This document shows positions 61,084 to 64,000 of a DNA stretch of 64,000 nucleotides, piece after piece. The translations under genes and the position numbers were made by a program. This DNA comes from Vibrio plantisponsor (lineage in GTDB: Bacteria > Pseudomonadota > Gammaproteobacteria > Enterobacterales > Vibrionaceae): the NCBI RefSeq assembly GCF_013041605.1, contig NZ_JABEQC010000009.1, positions 62,001 to 126,000 on the forward strand, written 5' to 3'. Every line of letters begins with the position of its first letter. The first letter of the stretch is position 1. Under the pieces are notes generated by a model. The model worked only from the letters and a program-made list of their open reading frames with translations, did no database searches and was not told where the DNA came from.

Positions 61084-62829
61084 ATGAATAAATGGCTTCA
61101 AATAAGGCATCACGCTATCAGGCGTATGTTAGTAACCCTATCTCTTTGTCTTGCCCCTACTGTCATGGCAAGTAGTGATAATGCGATTCCAAATCAACTC
61201 AGTAATATTGATTTCAAAATTAATGCAGATAAGGCAGCTGTGATCATCATTGAGTTAGCCTCTGCTTCCTCAGTGGTGGATGTGTCAAAGAGCGACCAAG
61301 GTTTAAACATTGAACTACTTAATACACAAGTTTCAGACGATAAACTGTTTGTTTTAGATGTCTCTGATTTCGCGACGGTTGTAGAGACTATTGAAGTATT
61401 TCGCCAGCAGTCGAATGGACTTCTCGAAGTGAAGGTGAAAGGGGACTATCAATACGACTATCAGCTAAATAAGAATGTATTAGAGGTGGTGATCCGTAAG
61501 TCTGAGCCACAACCTAAACAAGAGCAGAAAGCTTTGTTAGAACAAGACAACAAGCCAATCTCGTTTAACTTTCAAGATATCCCGGTTCGCAATGTATTAC
61601 AGCTTATAGCGGACTATAACGGCTTTAACCTCGTGGTTTCTGATTCGGTAACAGGCAATATGACACTGCGCTTGGATGGTGTGCCTTGGCAAAAAGCGCT
61701 CAATATCATTCTTGAAGCGAGAGGTTTGGACAAACGAATCGATGGTAATGTCATTTTGGTCGCACCAAAGAGCGAGCTTGATTTGCGTGAGCAACAAGAA
61801 CTTGAGAAGGCGCGCATGGAAGAAGCGTTGGGCGATTTGCAGTCTGACATCATTAAAATCAGCTTTGCCAAAGCTTCAGATATTGCCGAGATGATTAATG
61901 GTGAAGGGGCTCTCACTATGCTGTCTGAGCGAGGCTCTATCAGTATTGATGAAAGAACCAATGCGCTGTTGATTCGTGAATTACCAGAGAACATTACGGT
62001 TATTCGAGACATAGTAAAGTCTTTAGATGTGCCGGTGAAACAGGTTCAGATTGAGGCTCGTATCGTGACGGTTAATGAAGGTGACTTAGAAGAGCTTGGG
62101 GTTCGCTGGGGATTCACTTCAACCAATGGCAGTCATACTGCTGGAGGCAGTATTGAAAGCAATCTGTTTGTCTCGGATCTGTATGATTCTGGTGATGGTG
62201 AAGGTGGTGACAGCGGAAAAGGTACGGTTCCGGTAGACGATTTTCTGAATGTCAATTTAGCCGCGACGGCCGCTGGCGCATCGAGTATTGCTTTCCAAGT
62301 CGCCAAGTTAGGAGCCGACACACTGTTGGACCTAGAACTTTCCGCACTTCAAAGAGAGTCTAAAGCTGAAATTATTTCCAGCCCGAGATTGATCACCACC
62401 AATAAAAAGCCTGCCTACATTGAACAAGGTACGGAACTACCTTATTTAGAAGCGTCTTCCAGCGGTGCGACGACTGTTTCGTTTCGTAAGGCGGTGTTGA
62501 GCTTAATGGTGACGCCACAAATCACACCGGATAACCGATTGGTTCTCGATCTCAGTGTGACGCAAGACCGTGTAGGAGATGTCGTAAAAACAGGTACTGG
62601 TGAAGCGGTTGCGATTAATACTCAGAGAATCGGAACTCAGGTACTGGTCAATAATGGCGAAACGGTTGTTTTAGGCGGAATTTTTCAGCACAGCCTAACC
62701 AACTCAGTTGAGAAAGTGCCTTTATTAGGTGATCTTCCGTTATTGGGAGCTTTATTCCGTCGAAGCTATGAAAAAATGGGGAAAAGTGAGTTACTAATAT
62801 TTGTTACGCCTAAGGTGGTTATTCAATAA
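61084..62829 (+). CDS. pilQ: Type IV pilus secretin PilQ
   Basis: Outer-membrane ring through which the pilus passes, also used in DNA uptake. The ATG gives 581 residues with a signal peptide ending near VMA (about 30); a GTG five codons upstream exists. Order: AMIN-like domain (about 38-140), secretin short domain FNFQDIPVRNVLQLIADYNG (near 165), N1 domain, then the secretin core with ISSPRLITTNKKPAYIEQG near 435 and VNNGETVVLGGIF near 520. A Gly/Ser/Asp-rich insertion (GDGEGGDSGKG) lies near 376. GGAG precedes the start. Confidence 0.95.
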   Translation: MNKWLQIRHHAIRRMLVTLSLCLAPTVMASSDNAIPNQLSNIDFKINADKAAVIIIELASASSVVDVSKSDQGLNIELLNTQVSDDKLFVLDVSDFATVVETIEVFRQQSNGLLEVKVKGDYQYDYQLNKNVLEVVIRKSEPQPKQEQKALLEQDNKPISFNFQDIPVRNVLQLIADYNGFNLVVSDSVTGNMTLRLDGVPWQKALNIILEARGLDKRIDGNVILVAPKSELDLREQQELEKARMEEALGDLQSDIIKISFAKASDIAEMINGEGALTMLSERGSISIDERTNALLIRELPENITVIRDIVKSLDVPVKQVQIEARIVTVNEGDLEELGVRWGFTSTNGSHTAGGSIESNLFVSDLYDSGDGEGGDSGKGTVPVDDFLNVNLAATAAGASSIAFQVAKLGADTLLDLELSALQRESKAEIISSPRLITTNKKPAYIEQGTELPYLEASSSGATTVSFRKAVLSLMVTPQITPDNRLVLDLSVTQDRVGDVVKTGTGEAVAINTQRIGTQVLVNNGETVVLGGIFQHSLTNSVEKVPLLGDLPLLGALFRRSYEKMGKSELLIFVTPKVVIQ

Positions 62830-63015
62830 CTTATCGCCTTTATTCATTCTCAAACAAAATTAAAGTTGCATTAGTGCCACCAGATCTAGATAATTTCGGG
62901 TCTTATCACGAAATATCTGTGAGGAATAGGTGCCACAAGCATTCCTATCGTTGACTTATGTCCGACGAACTTTGTGGCGATGTCATTGAATTAACGTTGT
63001 AAATTACTGCTAAAC

Positions 63016-63534
63016 ATGGCTGAGAAACGCAATATTTTTCTTGTCGGTCCTATGGGCGCCGGCAAAAGTACAATTGGTCGACACCTAGCTCAACAACTGC
63101 ATATGGAGTTTTTAGACTCTGATACAGTGATCGAAGAGCGCACTGGTGCAGATATCGCATGGGTATTTGATGTTGAAGGTGAAGAAGGTTTCCGCAAGCG
63201 CGAAGAAACTGTGATTAACGATCTCACCGAACAGCAAGGTATCGTTTTAGCGACAGGTGGTGGCTCAGTATTGAGCAAAGAAAACCGTAACCGCCTATCT
63301 GCACGTGGTATTGTCGTATATTTAGAAACCACCATTGAAAAGCAACTTGCTCGCACAAACCGCGACAAAAAGCGTCCTTTGCTACAAACGGACAGCCCGC
63401 GAGAAGTTTTAGAAAGTCTCGCTGATGATCGTAACCCACTGTATGAAGAAATCGCGGATATTACCGTACGTACAGATGATCAAAGTGCAAAAGTGGTAGC
63501 CAACCAGATCGTAAAAATGCTAGAAGAACATTAA
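63016..63534 (+). CDS. aroK: Shikimate kinase AroK
   Basis: Phosphorylates shikimate on the route to chorismate. 172 residues with Walker [14 protein letters not shown] near 11-23, [16 protein letters not shown] near 34-49 (shikimate Asp) and ATGGGSVL near 79-86. It follows pilQ by 186 bases and precedes aroB by 27, the arrangement known from enterics. The ribosome site is weak. Confidence 0.96.
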   Translation: MAEKRNIFLVGPMGAGKSTIGRHLAQQLHMEFLDSDTVIEERTGADIAWVFDVEGEEGFRKREETVINDLTEQQGIVLATGGGSVLSKENRNRLSARGIVVYLETTIEKQLARTNRDKKRPLLQTDSPREVLESLADDRNPLYEEIADITVRTDDQSAKVVANQIVKMLEEH

Positions 63535-63561
63535 TTTGTTCTTTTAATTGGAGTGCAGACC

Positions 63562-64000
63562 ATGGAACGGATCACGGTCAGCTTAGGTGAACGTAGCTAC
63601 CCAATCTCAATTGGTGCCGGATTATTTAATGATCCGGCTCTTCTTTCTCTTTCCCCAAAACAAAAAGTCGTTGTCATCACTAACCATACAGTGGCTCCAT
63701 TGTATGCAGATAAGATCACAGCGTTACTCGACCAGAAAGGTTGTATCAGTTCTGTCTTAGAGCTGCCTGACGGTGAAAAATACAAAACCTTAGAAACATT
63801 CAATACGGTTTTGAGCTTCCTGCTTGAGCATAATCACAGCCGAGATGTTGTAATTATTGCGTTGGGTGGCGGTGTTATTGGCGATCTTGTTGGTTTTGCT
63901 GCGTCTTGTTACCAGCGTGGTGTCGATTTCATTCAGATACCGACGACCTTGCTTTCTCAAGTGGACTCTTCTGTTGGTGGTAAAACCGCAGTGAACCATC
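63562..64000 (+). CDS. aroB: 3-dehydroquinate synthase AroB (partial, 5' part)
   Basis: Cyclises DAHP to 3-dehydroquinate. 146 codons are visible before the window ends; the open frame continues beyond it. Start [18 protein letters not shown], then [14 protein letters not shown] near 73, [16 protein letters not shown] near 103-118 (NAD site) and [21 protein letters not shown] near 126. GGAGTGCAGACC precedes the ATG. The rest of the gene is not in the window. Confidence 0.95.
   Translation, partial: MERITVSLGERSYPISIGAGLFNDPALLSLSPKQKVVVITNHTVAPLYADKITALLDQKGCISSVLELPDGEKYKTLETFNTVLSFLLEHNHSRDVVIIALGGGVIGDLVGFAASCYQRGVDFIQIPTTLLSQVDSSVGGKTAVNH

Overview
The window looks like core chromosome of a Vibrio, read near the origin side of chromosome 1. 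The evidence is gene order and content. An aphA homologue lies next to ppc, argHA is a lyase/acetyltransferase fusion, cytR-ftsN-hslVU-menA-rraA are in one run, metF-metL-metB-metJ are together, and pilMNOPQ leads into aroKB. No transposase, integrase, prophage, CRISPR array, rRNA or tRNA gene was seen. Species cannot be fixed from the sequence alone.

Layout. 0-7 kb: end of an unknown ORF, trmL, the Cpx envelope-stress genes (cpxRA divergent from cpxP, with GTAAA-type CpxR boxes between them), fieF, pfkA and glpX. 7-13 kb: zapB and a methionine cluster (metF, metL, metB, metJ) with two arrays of 8-bp MetJ operators. 13-22.9 kb: malic enzyme, rpmE, priA, cytR, ftsN, hslVU, menA, rraA. 23-27.5 kb: a MATE exporter, tpiA, and several small or orphan genes (a tautomerase-like protein, DUF805, DUF3135, a SufR-like regulator). 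27.5-34 kb: groESL with a candidate sigma32 promoter, then likely accessory genes: a lipoprotein pectate lyase, a ModF-like double ABC ATPase whose first Walker A is destroyed, and an MgtC-like protein. 34-40.5 kb: the elongation factor P system (efp, epmB, epmA) with the fumarate reductase operon frdABCD between epmA and efp. 40.6-44.5 kb: yibN, secB, gpsA, cysE and the quorum-sensing regulator aphA. 44.8-54.2 kb: ppc, then argE divergent from argC-argB-argG-argHA. 54.4-64 kb: a DUF3624 protein, oxyR, the PBP1A gene mrcA, pilMNOPQ, aroK and the start of aroB.

How it works together. The region couples central metabolism (pfkA, glpX, tpiA, malic enzyme, ppc, gpsA, frd) with amino acid synthesis (Met, Arg, Cys, aromatic). 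Several genes are envelope or stress regulated, with operators visible in sequence: CpxR, MetJ, OxyR, a CRP/CytR-type site, two sigma32-like promoters and a LuxR/HapR-like site. The aphA upstream region is the richest regulatory DNA here: a long structured leader, short matches to Qrr small RNAs and a LuxR/HapR-like operator.

I did not find a clearly new multi-gene system. The best leads are small: a 46-codon ORF ending inside a possible epmA start, the degenerate ModF, repeated 9-mers in the argE/argC promoter, two spaced OxyR-like motifs, and an orphan cysteine-rich SufR-like regulator. Starts given here were often moved downstream from the longest ORF to match a ribosome binding site and the family length.
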